From Hyperoodon ampullatus (lineage: Eukaryota > Chordata > Mammalia > Artiodactyla > Ziphiidae): a stretch of 64,000 bases of DNA. The stretch lies in NCBI GenBank assembly GCA_949752795.1, contig OX457074.1:2183527-2247526 (forward strand), in the 5' to 3' direction. The notes beneath the pieces were generated by a model, which was not told the origin of the DNA, made no database searches, and saw only the letters and a list, made by a program, of their open reading frames with translations. The position numbers were made by a program, and so were the translations under genes. This document shows positions 22,601-31,834 of this stretch, one piece after another. Positions within the stretch are counted from its first letter, which is position 1. Each line of letters begins with the position of its first letter.

Positions 22601-24472
22601 GCTGTGTGTGGGCCGTGCTGTCAGAGGGGAATCACGGGAGACTTCTTGGGAAGTGATGCACTAAGCAGAGGGCCTAAGGGTGAGCGAGTGGGAAATGACG
22701 AGGCAGTGGGAGGGTAGGTGTGGGCATTCCAGGCACAGGGAACAGCGAGGCAAAGGCCCTGCAGCAAGAGGGAATGTGGCAGGTCTGAGGATGTGCAGGA
22801 AGGCCCGTGTGGCTGGGACACAGGGCAAGGGGTGCTTGCAGCCAGCGAGGTTTGAGGGGCAGGCAGTGGGGCTTGAAGCTGAGCGCTGGGGTGGCGGTGA
22901 GATGATGGCACCTTTGGATGGAGGTGGGCTAGTCAGAAAAGGAGGAATAGGTTTGTGTGGGTGGGGGCAGGGAGCCTCTGAGGAGCTGGGAGTGAATTTG
23001 GGCTGGAGATGCGGGGCTCAGTACACAGAGGTGGTGAAGGAGGTGAGTGGAGAGAGAACAGAGTCCCCAGGACTGGGCTGTGGGCGCTGGGAGGTCTGCA
23101 CTGGGGTGGCCAGGGAGCTGGGAGAGGAGCCAGGACTGTTTAGGAAGCCACAGAAGCCAGGGCTGCAGAGAGGGCATAGAGGGCAGTGGTGACCCTCCCC
23201 TGCCCTGTTCCTTTACCTCCACTGTCTCCCTGCAGCCTCTGTGAGCTTGGCAAGGAAGGAATCAGTCCTGCTTTACAGATGGGAGGACTAAGGCTTAAGA
23301 TAGAAGTGGCCTTACCCTAAGTCCCCGAGCTAATCGGCGACAATCCTGGGCCTCTGGCCTTCTAGGAGTGTGGCACGTGTCAGGGCCCCTGGCTGGGAAG
23401 GCTGAGGTTGTGGTCCCACCTCCTCCCTCTCCAGCTTTCGGTTCTCAGGCTCAGCCAAGGAGAGTCAGTAGTTGGGGGGCAGTGGGCTCCATATCTGCAG
23501 GAATCATCCAAAGACTCTGGCCCCCGCCAACCCAGGGCTGTTTCTTCCTCTCAGCTGCAGAGCCTGGAGCAGGAGAAGGGGAGGTGGCGGCTAGAGAAGG
23601 CCCAGCTGGAGCAGAGTGTGGAGGAGAACAAGGAGCGCATGGAAAAACTGGAGGGCTACTGGGGCGAGGCCCAGAGCTTGTGCCAGGCTGTGGACGAGCA
23701 CCTGCGGGAGACCCAGGCCCAGTACCAGGCCCTGGAGCGCAAGTACAGCAAGGCCAAGCGCCTCATCAAGGACTACCAGCAGAAGTACGTGGCTGGGGGC
23801 TGGGATTCCTGGGCCTAGGGAGGGCTGAGAGGCCTGTGGTGGCATTCCCGCCCCACCCCAGCCAAGTAGGGAGGCAAGGAGCACAGAGGTCGGAGGCCCC
23901 TATGGTGGGGATGCTTGGGTTTGTAATGACTGGGCGCCAGAGGCAACAAGCCAGGCCCCAGAGGCTTTGGGAAGAGCTGGGACCTCCTGACCGGAGAACA
24001 AGGAGCCAGCAAAAGCTGCCCAGGTGGAGCCGAGGACGGGGCTGAGGACCCTGAGACTCTCTGGGTGGAAGCTAGACCAGACACCCTTACCCACTGTCTG
24101 TCTCCCACTGGTACCCAGGGAGATTGAGTTCCTGAAAAAGGAGACAGCACAGCGCCGGGTTCTAGAGGAGTCAGAGCTGGCGAGGAAGGAAGAGATGGAC
24201 AAGCTCCTGGACAAGGTAGGCCCAGGGGTGCCCTAGGGGCAGGCAGGAGCCGCAGCAGGTCAGCCCCCCTCTGGCACCCACCCTGTGGATCCTGCAGGGA
24301 GAGAGAGGAGTCATGCTGCTGCCTGGGAGCTCAGGGTCATGTCTCCTTCAGGGGGGCCCAAAGGGCAGGGACCATGCCCAGTGCCCAGGCCTGACTCCCT
24401 CTCCCCTTTGTTTTTCAGATCTCGGAACTGGAAGGAAACCTGCAAACACTGAGGAATTCCAATTCTACTTAA
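10081..24472 (+). CDS. PPP1R9B: Neurabin-2 / spinophilin, PP1 regulatory subunit 9B (ten coding exons)
   Basis: Spinophilin is a scaffold that bundles F-actin and targets protein phosphatase 1 to dendritic spines and other actin-rich sites. Joined exons: 10081-11454, 15402-15534, 16843-16963, 18851-18955, 19993-20128, 20716-20868, 20979-21032, 23555-23784, 24119-24215, 24419-24472. The 2457 bases give 818 residues, one more than the human protein as I remember it. Visible features: N-terminal actin-binding region (about 1-290) with an RASS phosphorylation-type site at 97-100; proline- and acid-rich middle; PP1 docking motif RKIHF at 448-452; PDZ domain at about 497-585 with carboxylate loop GLGI at 506-509; coiled coil from about 665 to the end. 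All introns are GT-AG and phases agree. The start is the ATG at 10081, immediately followed by a second ATG; the in-frame opening upstream has no ATG. It has no C-terminal SAM domain, unlike neurabin-1. Confidence 0.97.
13531..13613. repeat. Compound microsatellite (GA)n-(GT)n
   Basis: About 27 GA units run directly into about 14 GT units. Such a junction combines a polypurine tract with an alternating purine-pyrimidine tract. Confidence 0.95.
14098..14109 (-). promoter_or_regulatory. CTCF-like motif, PPP1R9B intron 1
   Basis: On the minus strand the sequence reads CCACAAGGGGGC, a good match to the CTCF core (CCASYAGRKGGC as I recall it), although the bases after the core are CT rather than the preferred GC. 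Confidence 0.35.
15402..15534 (+). CDS. PPP1R9B: PPP1R9B coding exon 2
   Basis: Starts [11 protein letters not shown] and ends inside the first PDZ strand, after ELFPVELEK. The acceptor is tccccag; the donor G|gtgagc leaves phase 1. Residues about 459-503. Confidence 0.96.
15535..16842 (+). other. PPP1R9B: PPP1R9B intron 2
   Basis: Contains a copy of an ancient interspersed repeat at about 15910-16360 (GGAAGTGATGCTTGAGCTGAG, 'aaggccttgtagacc'). No other feature is seen. Confidence 0.7.
16843..16963 (+). CDS. PPP1R9B: PPP1R9B coding exon 3 (PDZ core)
   Basis: Encodes residues about 503-543, including the GLGI loop and the [13 protein letters not shown] strand of the PDZ domain. Acceptor cttcacag, donor AG|gtaccg. 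Confidence 0.96.
16964..18850 (+). other. PPP1R9B: PPP1R9B intron 3
   Basis: Carries another copy of the ancient interspersed repeat at about 17245-17600 (CTTCCTGGAGGAAGTGATG). The rest is GT-rich unique DNA without a recognisable gene. Confidence 0.7.
18851..18955 (+). CDS. PPP1R9B: PPP1R9B coding exon 4 (PDZ)
   Basis: Encodes [20 protein letters not shown] and the helix that lines the PDZ peptide groove, residues about 543-578. Acceptor cccttag, donor CG|gtgagg. Confidence 0.96.
18956..19992 (+). other. PPP1R9B: PPP1R9B intron 4
   Basis: About 1 kb of unique sequence. I see no repeat of clear type and no RNA gene. Confidence 0.7.
19993..20128 (+). CDS. PPP1R9B: PPP1R9B coding exon 5
   Basis: Last PDZ strand (FMIGRERP) and the charged linker rich in Q and E, residues about 578-623. 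Acceptor ctctgcag, donor GAG|gtaggg, phase 0. Confidence 0.96.
20159..20172 (-). promoter_or_regulatory. CTCF-like motif just after PPP1R9B exon 5
   Basis: The minus strand reads GCCACCAGGGGGCG, close to the ideal CTCF core. It begins only about 30 bases past the exon 5 donor. Binding is not shown by sequence. Confidence 0.5.
20215..20640. repeat. Degenerate minisatellite in PPP1R9B intron 5
   Basis: Repeated units of roughly 40-43 bases built around CCCAGTCTGA and CTTCAGGG-type words. The last two units (starting at 20551 and 20594, period 43) are nearly identical: both contain CCCCTGGGTGGCCCCCAGTC. Earlier units are heavily diverged. Intron 5 (20129-20715) holds little else apart from the CTCF-like motif. 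Confidence 0.7.
20716..20868 (+). CDS. PPP1R9B: PPP1R9B coding exon 6
   Basis: Residues 624-674, an acidic stretch ([16 protein letters not shown]) leading into the coiled coil. Acceptor cttcgcag, donor GAG|gtgggc; 51 codons, phase 0 at both ends. Confidence 0.96.
20979..21032 (+). CDS. PPP1R9B: PPP1R9B coding exon 7
   Basis: An 18-codon exon, [18 protein letters not shown], start of the C-terminal coiled coil. Being phase 0 at both ends, it could be skipped without a frameshift. Confidence 0.95.
21033..23554 (+). other. PPP1R9B: PPP1R9B intron 7
   Basis: Contains a MIR at 21160-21355 (sense), unique GT/CA-rich DNA at 21360-21930, and from about 21990 to 22870 pieces of the ancient interspersed repeat seen elsewhere in the window. 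No gene or RNA is recognised. Confidence 0.65.
21160..21355 (+). mobile_element. MIR SINE remnant
   Basis: GTTAAGAGCGCAAGCTCTGG, CACCTGTAAAATGGG, 'gatcactgtgaggataaaat' and 'aataggtgctcaataaa' appear in MIR order over almost the full element. Confidence 0.85.
23555..23784 (+). CDS. PPP1R9B: PPP1R9B coding exon 8
   Basis: Residues about 693-769, coiled coil ([38 protein letters not shown]). Acceptor cctctcag, donor AA|gtacgt. Confidence 0.96.
24119..24215 (+). CDS. PPP1R9B: PPP1R9B coding exon 9
   Basis: Residues about 769-801: [20 protein letters not shown] and onward, coiled coil. Acceptor acccag, donor AAG|gtaggc. Confidence 0.96.
24419..24472 (+). CDS. PPP1R9B: PPP1R9B coding exon 10 with stop
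   Basis: Final 17 residues ([17 protein letters not shown]) and TAA at 24470-24472. Acceptor tttttcag. The protein ends with the coiled coil. Confidence 0.97.
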   Translation: MSELEGNLQTLRNSNST

Positions 24473-26060
24473 CAGGAATCATTCCTTGACCGGACAATAA
24501 TTAATCCCCTCCCACTGTCCTCCCTCCCCTGTCCTCAACACTTCACCCCGCCCCCTACCAGCCTGGGGACAGGTGCCCCGACTCCCCCACCCCTCCACCC
24601 CACCTCCCCCAGCTTCAGGGACCAGAGGGCCCGTATTACAGGCCCCCTTAAGGTGGCCCGGGCAGACAGGTGGCTGGAAGGATGGCCTCCTTCTAGCCTT
24701 TGGGGCTGAGGCACAGAGGCCATGGGATGCCAAGGGCTGGCCTGGGTGGTGGATGGACACAAGGACCTGCAGACCAAACTGCCAGACTTTACAACCTCCA
24801 GCCTTTGTCTCTGGACTGGAAAGGGGCTGGGGGCTCTCCCAGCATCTCACCACCTGGAGGCTGCTCCCTGCTCATGGGGCTCCTAGGTGGCCCCTGGGCC
24901 TCTTAAGTCACTTGAGAGTCTACCTTCTTGACCATTCCCCGCTCCCCCGTCATTGTGCTGTTCTGTTGCATTCTGACCCTCCCGCTGGGAGGGGTTGCCT
25001 CTACACCTCTCCTCCCATCCCTGTCTGCCCTCCCAGGATGGGTGGAGTCTACCCAGAGCCTGGAGGCTGGGCCTGGCCCTGCACTGATTTCTCATGCATC
25101 CTTCGTGAAAAGGGGAGAGTCCAGGACACCTGATGTCCAGCTCCCCCTTTTCTTGGGGCGGCAGCCCTCAGTTTCTCCTGTGCCTCCCGTCCCCCAGGTG
25201 CCAAATAGCCATAGCCTCTTCCTGGAACTGTTCCACGGCCTCTTTGGGGACCAGGTTTCCTGGCCAACCCTGGGAATGAGAGGGAGGAGAGGAGGTCAGC
25301 TTAGGGGGCCTGGTTTTAGGCAAGGGGACCAGTTGTCACTGGAGAGCCGGGCCCCGTCCTGCCCTGCGCAGGGCCGCACCCGGAAGCCTTGTACCAACAT
25401 CGCAGAGATTCAGCCTCACCCCACCCACACCCACGGTTTTCCAATGTTTTGACTGGAGGGCAGAATTTTACTACTTTTCATCTTTTTGGAGACCAGGGCT
25501 GCCCTGCTGGCAGCCTGCTTTCTAAGTGAAGTCGACTCCGTTTCCCCACTTCAACCCCAAATTGGGGCTTGGACCAAGGGAGGTGAGACCCCCACCCCAG
25601 GTCCCCTCCCCTTTCAGATTACATCTCGCATTTTGCCTCTTCCTCATGCCCCTGCCTCAGCCTGGGTTTTTGTTCTTTTTTTAAAAAACAACCCTTGTTC
25701 CATCCATCTCGGCTTGTCCTCGTCCCCTGTAAATAGCCCATGCCATGGGTCAGTATTTCTCAGCACCCACTTCCTGCCCCCAGACGTGCGCCTACCCCCG
25801 AAGGAGCTGGCTGTCTCAGTGCCTGGGCCCATGCACTTCACCTCCTTGGCCTCAGCAGATGGAGGGGGCGGGGCTGGGTGGGCGGGGCCCTGGGGGGTGC
25901 TTCTGGTTTCTCCGGCCGGGGCCACCTCTGTCCCGCCTTCCACAGGACTGCGTCTCTGTATATAATATATATATGTATGTATTGTTCCCGGTTTTGTACG
26001 GACCATGCCCTCTGTCAGGTCGTCCCCATAAAAGCAGCCCCCAGAGCCTTGCTTTCTGGT
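24473..26060 (+). other. PPP1R9B: PPP1R9B 3' UTR
   Basis: About 1.6 kb of non-coding DNA after the stop without obvious transposons. Near its end lie an AT-rich TATATAATATATATATG stretch (about 25958-25976) and the only hexamer I see in a likely poly(A) position, CATAAA/ATAAAA at 26027-26033, a variant rather than AATAAA. The cleavage site is therefore placed only roughly at 26050-26060. Confidence 0.7.
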
Positions 26061-29000
26061 TTCTTGATTCAAAGGGGGGGGGCCGAGATGCCAGTCTGAG
26101 CCCAGTGGTCTCCCGCTAGTGCTACCTCTGACCCTGAGGATCTTTATACTGAGAACCCTTGTTCCCACGAACTCCGTCTGCCACCATCCCCCGCCCCATC
26201 CCTTCCGGGGAGGGCTGGGGTTTCTAGAGCTTTCCTTAGGCTCATCGCTTTCCTCTTTTTCAAGGTCTCTGATGGAATTCAAAGGATGGGTTAGATATAG
26301 TAAGGTGAACCCTGAGCCCCTTCCCTGAGAAGTCTAACCTGATGGGGATACCCAGCCCCTAGTTTTCTGGAGGTGCAGCTGGGGGTGGGAGATGATACGT
26401 CAGAGCAGTTTTGTCGCCAGGGTTCTAGAGAATCCCTCTGGCAGTAGCCAGAGAGGCCTTAAGTTGTCCTAGACCTCTGCTCTGTGCCAGCAGGTTTGGT
26501 TGCTAACTCACCAGTTCTAATACCAATGGGTCTGGGAGTCCAGATGCCAGGGTTCCAGGGACAAACTTTAGTGAAATCCCAGACAGAGATGAGAGCAGGG
26601 GGCAGTGGGGCCTCTCCTTGCTCTGGGAGCCGTGTGCTATGTGTGAGAAAAAAGTACAAGACACTTGTGTTCAGTGGCCTGGCCACCAAGAGGATTCTCA
26701 CAGTCCCCTTTGCCCTAAGGAATGGAAGTCCCAACAGTAGGGCCCTTCAAAGTCACCTTGGTGGGTCCCTGACAAACCCGAGATGAGTGTCCTCCACCAG
26801 AACTCCCAGGGGCAGTCAGCTCCTGTGGTGGCCACTCCCTTCTGGATGGCTCTGTCACACAAGTCTCCTTCATGTCGAGCCAAATTCTGGCTTCGCACAG
26901 CTTCATTCCCAAAATCCTGGTTCTACACCTCAGGGCCATATATAACCAGTCCAGTTCTGCCGCCCACTAAGAATCACCTGGCAACCTGGAGACGGTGGCC
27001 ATGCCTCTCTGGGCATTTTCTCTTACAAGTGGATCTTCCTTGGAACACTGCCGGGAAGACAAATCCAGGTGGCTGAATCCCAGGATCAGAAACCACCAAA
27101 CCACAAGGTCACAGGTCATATCTCCAGAGTTACAGGTGACTTGGGCCCTGCTCAGGCAACCTGGCCAAGAAGTCCCAAGGAGGACCTCCCTGGTGGCACA
27201 GTGGTTGAGAATCCGACTGCCAATGCAGGGGACACGGGTTCGAGCCCTGGTCCGGGAAGATCCCACGTGCCGCGAAGCAACTAAGCCCATGCTCCACAAC
27301 TACTGAGCCTGTGCCCTAGAGCCCATGAGCCACAACTGCTGAGACTACGTGTTACAACTACTGACGCCTGTGCGCCTAGAGCCTGTGCTCCGCAACAAGA
27401 GAAGCCACCGTGATGAGAAACCCGCGCACTGCAACGAAGAGTAGCTCCCACTCGCCACAACTAGAGAAAGCCCGCACGCAGCAACGAAGACCCAACGTGG
27501 CAATAAATAAATAAATAAATAGATAGATAGATAGATAGATAGATAAATAAATAAAAAGAAGCCCCAAGGAGTGAAGTGGCTGGATCTTCCTGGGTGGCGA
27601 GGCAGACATGGGGGTTGTGATGAGGGCTTCTGTTGATCTGACCAGAGCAGAGTATCCCGGGTGGGGTCCTGCCCCCATCTGTCCTGTGTATTAGGTGAGG
27701 GGCTTGCACCCCGTATGTTCCAAAAGGTGGAATCCCTTTGGAAAGTAGCCCAAGTCAAAGCCTGAGTGTGGTGTGTGGCTGGGGATGGCGTGTGTAGCTT
27801 TGCGAGTTCCTCAGGCCTGAGAGGTGACTCACCTGTGAGCTATGTCCATGTTTGGGGCTAGTCAAGTGGCCATGGGCAAGCCTGTGTGAGGCATTACCCC
27901 AGCCCTGCCCTGCCACCTCCCCAGTTCTTAGGAGCTTGCGTGGGTTTGCCACAGCCCCAACATTTGCCACAAGGGAGGGAAATCAGATGAGGGGAGTTTC
28001 CCAGCTCCCAGAAATTTAGGGGGTCCTCCTGGGTCCTATGGTCTATAGACACCCTCCCATAGAATGTGCCCCCAACATTGACATTACATACCTATCATCT
28101 CCCCACTCCCTATGGGGGCTATATAATCAATCCCTCCTACCTACTCCAGCCTACCACCCAGATTTCACCAAGTGCCCACAAACTGTGATCCCCAAACAGC
28201 CCCAATAGGACCTCCAGAGTCACCACTCCCTCCCCAGATCTCCACAGTCCAGCCAGCAACCCATGGCTGCCAGCAGATTCTAAAGACACCCAGAGATGTC
28301 AGAACTCCCATGATCTCATTGGATCTTCAGCCCCTAAAGGTTATGAATTCTGTCCTTACCTATGGTCCCAAGACCATCCGGGCTCAACATGCCACCTCCC
28401 AGAGCCCCTCAGAGACCTGGGACTGCAGAGACTCTGGCCATCAGGGAACTCTATCCCTACAGGCTGCACGCCGCTCCCCTGAGCTCTGGACCCCCTTTAC
28501 CCAACCTCACCACTTGCTCTTGAACAAACAAAGGGGGTAACAGAAACACCTACTTCATGGGTTTATCGTGAGGGTGACATTAATCATCTGAGAAAAGTGC
28601 CTAGCACAGTGCCTGGCACCCCCTGCACCATCTCGGGACCGTAGCTAGCTGTTGATTATTGTATTCTCTCCCCTGGCTGGCCTGCCACCACCTCCAGCTC
28701 ACCAGGTCCAAGGCTGACCTCATCCCCCCATGCCCCCTCCACCTACAGGGCCTCAAGCCAAGACCTGCAGTCATCTAGACCCCTCCTTCTCCCTCTGTGG
28801 CCAGCCAGGCCCCAAATCCTGTCAATTTCTTCAATTCTACATCCTTAATATTCCTCATCATGATCTTTGATCTTCGTGCCCACTGCCATCACCTCTCAAC
28901 AGCCTCATGAGTGGTGCCCCCGCCTTCAGGCAGCCTTCTCCAAAGGAGCCGAGGGGTTCTTCCTAAAATGCATATCAGAGCCCCTCACTCCTCTGTTACT

Positions 29001-29200
29001 TTTTCCCCTATGGCTGGTAGGATAACGTGCAACCCCCCGCCCCATCCTTCATCTTCCTCTCCTTTCCTCCCGACCCCCACAAGTCCCACTAGCACTTCCA
29101 CCCTGGCCTGGCCTACAGAAGTAGCCAACAGGTCACCTCCTCCAGGAATCCTCCTGGATCACTTCCACACACAGCCCCCGCCCCGATCCTCACCCGCCCC
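26061..29200. other. Intergenic DNA between PPP1R9B and SAMD14
   Basis: No coding exon recognised. Contains one CHR SINE (27183-27555) and, from about 28540 to 28900, degraded MIR/L2-like sequence (GTGCCTAGCACAGTGCCTGG). The remainder is unique. Confidence 0.6.
27183..27555 (+). mobile_element. CHR-type SINE with long GATA/AAAT tail
   Basis: tRNA-like head (CAGTGGTTGAGAATCC, GGTTCGAGCCCTGG), CHR body, then a tail of AAAT and GATA tetranucleotides at about 27502-27555. A 16-base duplication with one mismatch flanks it: AAGAAGTCCCAAGGAG (27167-27182) and AAGAAGCCCCAAGGAG (27556-27571). Confidence 0.93.
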
Positions 29201-29608
29201 CAGGAGAGGCCTGGCCCCCTCTGGTGTGCTCTCCCCGCGCTGAAGTGTCCTCTGTGGACCAAGGCTCACAGCACCCGCTCTCTTGGGGGCCTCCCCACTC
29301 GTCTGTCCCCCTGACAACGCTGCGAGCCACGACGGCCCGGACCAGGTCGGCTCTGTTCTCCGCGGTCCCCTCGGGCCTCGGCGTATCCGACTGCTCTGTG
29401 GACGTCTGTTGAATGGATGAATCAGGAGCCCTCACGGGCCTTGCAGAGGAGGCAGAAGCCCCGTAGGTCCTAAGGTGGGGCCGCATCTCCGTCGGCTCAC
29501 ACCCGCCCCGACTCCCGCGGGCCGAGGAGTAGCGGTGACTAGAATCCCCTCGCCCGGCTCCGCCAGCCGGGGCCGCCTCCTCCCTCCCCCGTGCTCCCGC
29601 TGCCTCCG

Positions 29609-29648
29609 CCCCTCCCTCCCTCCCTCCCTCCCTCCCTCCCTCCCTCCC
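29609..29648. repeat. CCCT tetranucleotide repeat
   Basis: About ten CCCT units in the SAMD14 upstream region. Confidence 0.9.
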
Positions 29649-29802
29649 GCTCTTTGTCTCCCGGGCGCCCGGCCTCCCCGCCACGCGCCCCCTCATCGCC
29701 CCTTCCCTGGGGACCCCCGCGGATCCCCGTTGACACGACGCTAAGAGGATCCGCCTGCCAGGCGGGGGACCCCGCGTCCTGCCGGGCGGGGCGGGGAGAC
29801 GG

Positions 29803-29907
29803 TTTCTCTCTCTCTCTCTCTCCCTCCCTCTCTCCTCTCTCCTCTCCTCTCCTCTCCTCTCCTCTCCTCTCCTCTCCTCTCCTCCCCTCTCCTCTCCTCT
29901 CCTCTCC

Positions 29908-29969
<62 letters not shown>

Positions 29970-29985
29970 GCACACACACGCACGG
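29803..29985. repeat. 127-base pure pyrimidine tract followed by CA repeat
   Basis: Positions 29803-29929 contain only C and T: CT dinucleotides, then CTCCT pentamers, then CT dinucleotides again. A CA repeat, slightly interrupted, follows to about 29985. The tract is close to a mirror repeat. Confidence 0.95.
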
Positions 29986-30962
29986 AGCATCCTCCCGTCA
30001 GGTCTCCTGGTCCAGCCCCTCCCGCCGTGCCTCCAGCTTCCTGCAAACCTTCTCCTTCTCCCTCCGAACTCCCCCACCCCCACCCCCACCTTCCCTCCGG
30101 CTCCAAGACCCCCCTCGCTGACCCCTACCCCCTACTCCCGGGATGGAGCGGATGGAGCCAGCCCGGAGTCCGCCGAGGCCGGGGTGACTGTCCCCCGCCC
30201 CTCTCCCGCCTGGCCCCAGCCCCAAACACCATGGGCCTGAGGGGTTTCTGAGGCACCGGACGCTGAAGATGACAGATGCTGGAGGTGAGGTATTGGGACC
30301 CCAAGAGCCCCAAGTTGGACGGGGAAGCGGAGCTGGGGGTCTCCGGCTTGCGGTGGGAACCCGAGTGGGGTTGGATAGGGCGAAGATACAAGGACCTTGC
30401 TTCCCCTGTCCCTAGGGGGGCCCCGCACAGAGCTAGGGTTCTGGGCTGTTAGGAGGTGGGGTGGAGGTAGGATTTGTGTCCCTAATCCTCTCCCTCTGCC
30501 CGAGGTCCGGAGAGATTAATTTTTTAAAAAAACTGGTGTTGGGGGAGGGGGGAGAGCTTAACCCCTTGTTGCCTGGTGCGGAGTTGGACTCATGGATCGG
30601 AGAGAACTAGCCACTTGGCTCTGATTGGGCGATACGGGCCCCGAGAGTGCAGAAGGTGCCTGTCCTCCACCCCCACCCCGTCTCCGCGGTGCTTGCTGGA
30701 TGCCCCCCGCTTGGGCCTTATGGGAGGGGGTCACCCCTTTAGCTCCACACTGCCTCCGTCTGCCCCGGCCTCCTCTCCCAGCCATCCCTCCCCAGCCGCA
30801 CTTCTTTCTTGGGCTCCTTCTCCTCTTCCAGGGCCCCGTTCCTCTTTCCTTCCCCACGAGGGCCGCCTCTCTCCTGGCAGCCGGTCCTGCTCTCCTCCAC
30901 GCCTCCCCTGGGCCTCACTCAGGGCTGCTGGAGCCCTGTCTGTACTGCTGCTTCCCCTGGCC

Positions 30963-30990
30963 CCGCCGCCGCCGCCGCCGCCGCCGCCGC
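30963..30990. repeat. CCG trinucleotide run
   Basis: Nine CCG units followed by CTG CTG in the CpG-rich first part of the proposed intron 1. Confidence 0.9.
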
Positions 30991-31659
30991 TGCTGCTCTC
31001 AGGCTCAGCGCCTTCTTGCTCTTTCTTCCTCTTCTCTGCAGCTCTGTAGACTGACTCTCCACCAACCTGTCTCTGCCCTGCTGCCCATTTCCTCTCCAGG
31101 GCTTGTGTACCTTTCTTTGTCTTTCTCCTTCCCCTGGGCCCCAGGAAACTTAAGAGTTCACTTGCCTCCCTTTCTCATAGGGAAGGGTCAAAGGTTATTG
31201 GTGTTCTTCCTCCGGGAATTGGGAAGTTTGGGGAGGAAGGAGTGGCCTGGTAGAGTCAGAGCCCAGACTGCATCCAGAGAACAGGTGCATTTCCACCTTG
31301 GAGCGGTTACCTGGTTTGAAGGTGCACGTGTGAGTGGTGTGTGTGTGTGCGTGTGTGTAGGAGCGTCATGTTGTAGGAGTGTAAATGGGGGGGGTGTCTA
31401 ATATTCCAAGGTTCAGTGTTGGAAGGGGGTGGTGGTGGGAAGGGCCTGGTGACATTCTGATGTCATGCTTCCCAGAGTTCCCCAAGGGACAGCGCAGGGA
31501 GGGTTCCCCATACACACCCCAGGGAGTTAGTTGTTGAAAAAAGCAGTTTGTGCTGAATCAGAATTCATTCGGCACTGATGTGAGCCGGAAGCCCCAGCCC
31601 ACCCCAGAGGGTACCTGAAAGAGGACGGCATCCACAAGAGGGTCTCCACCCTAAACTGG

Positions 31660-31830
31660 GACCTTGAATAAAGAGCACATGGGCTCTCCATTCTCAGGTG
31701 GTCTGAGAGAGGAAGCACCCTCAGGGAGCCTCCGTTCTGATGGGAGAGGCAGTTCTTAGCCTCAGAGATTCCCTCTTCTGATGGGGAAGACTGCCCCTCC
31801 TTCTCAGGAGCTCCCATCTGATGTGCGGAG
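31660..31830. repeat. Degenerate tandem repeat resembling the PPP1R9B intron 5 array
   Basis: Four or five diverged units of roughly 40 bases, each with a CTCAGG-GAGC-type word and a TCTGATGGGG-type word (TTCTGATGGGAGAG, TTCTGATGGGGAAG, ATCTGATG). The same words form the array at 20215-20640. Confidence 0.55.
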
Positions 31831-31834
31831 ATAT
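31815..31834 (+). promoter_or_regulatory. SAMD14: E-box/GATA-like composite in SAMD14 intron 1
   Basis: CATCTG, a spacer of exactly eight bases, then AGATAT. Erythroid enhancers, including a published one in intron 1 of mouse Samd14, use CATCTG, 7-9 bases, then AGATAA. Here the last GATA-motif base is T, which should weaken GATA binding. Whether this is the orthologous site is unknown. Confidence 0.3.

Larger units (their letters stand above)
29200..30284 (+). promoter_or_regulatory. SAMD14: SAMD14 CpG-rich promoter and proposed non-coding exon 1
   Basis: GC- and CpG-rich DNA about 4 kb past the PPP1R9B end, with several simple-sequence tracts. A likely non-coding first exon ends at 30284 (GGAG|gtgagg); joined to the acceptor at 33733 it would place the SAMD14 ATG twelve bases into exon 2. 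The start site is not determined. Within the proposed leader, ATG at 30231 (CACCATGGG, an excellent context) opens a 6-residue ORF ending at 30251, and ATG at 30269 opens a 20-residue ORF that would continue through the splice and overlap the main ATG. Confidence 0.5.

Noticed and set aside
29539..30121. Open frames over the SAMD14 pyrimidine tracts
   Set aside because: Simple-sequence translation (RGEE/SPLL repeats) without homology.
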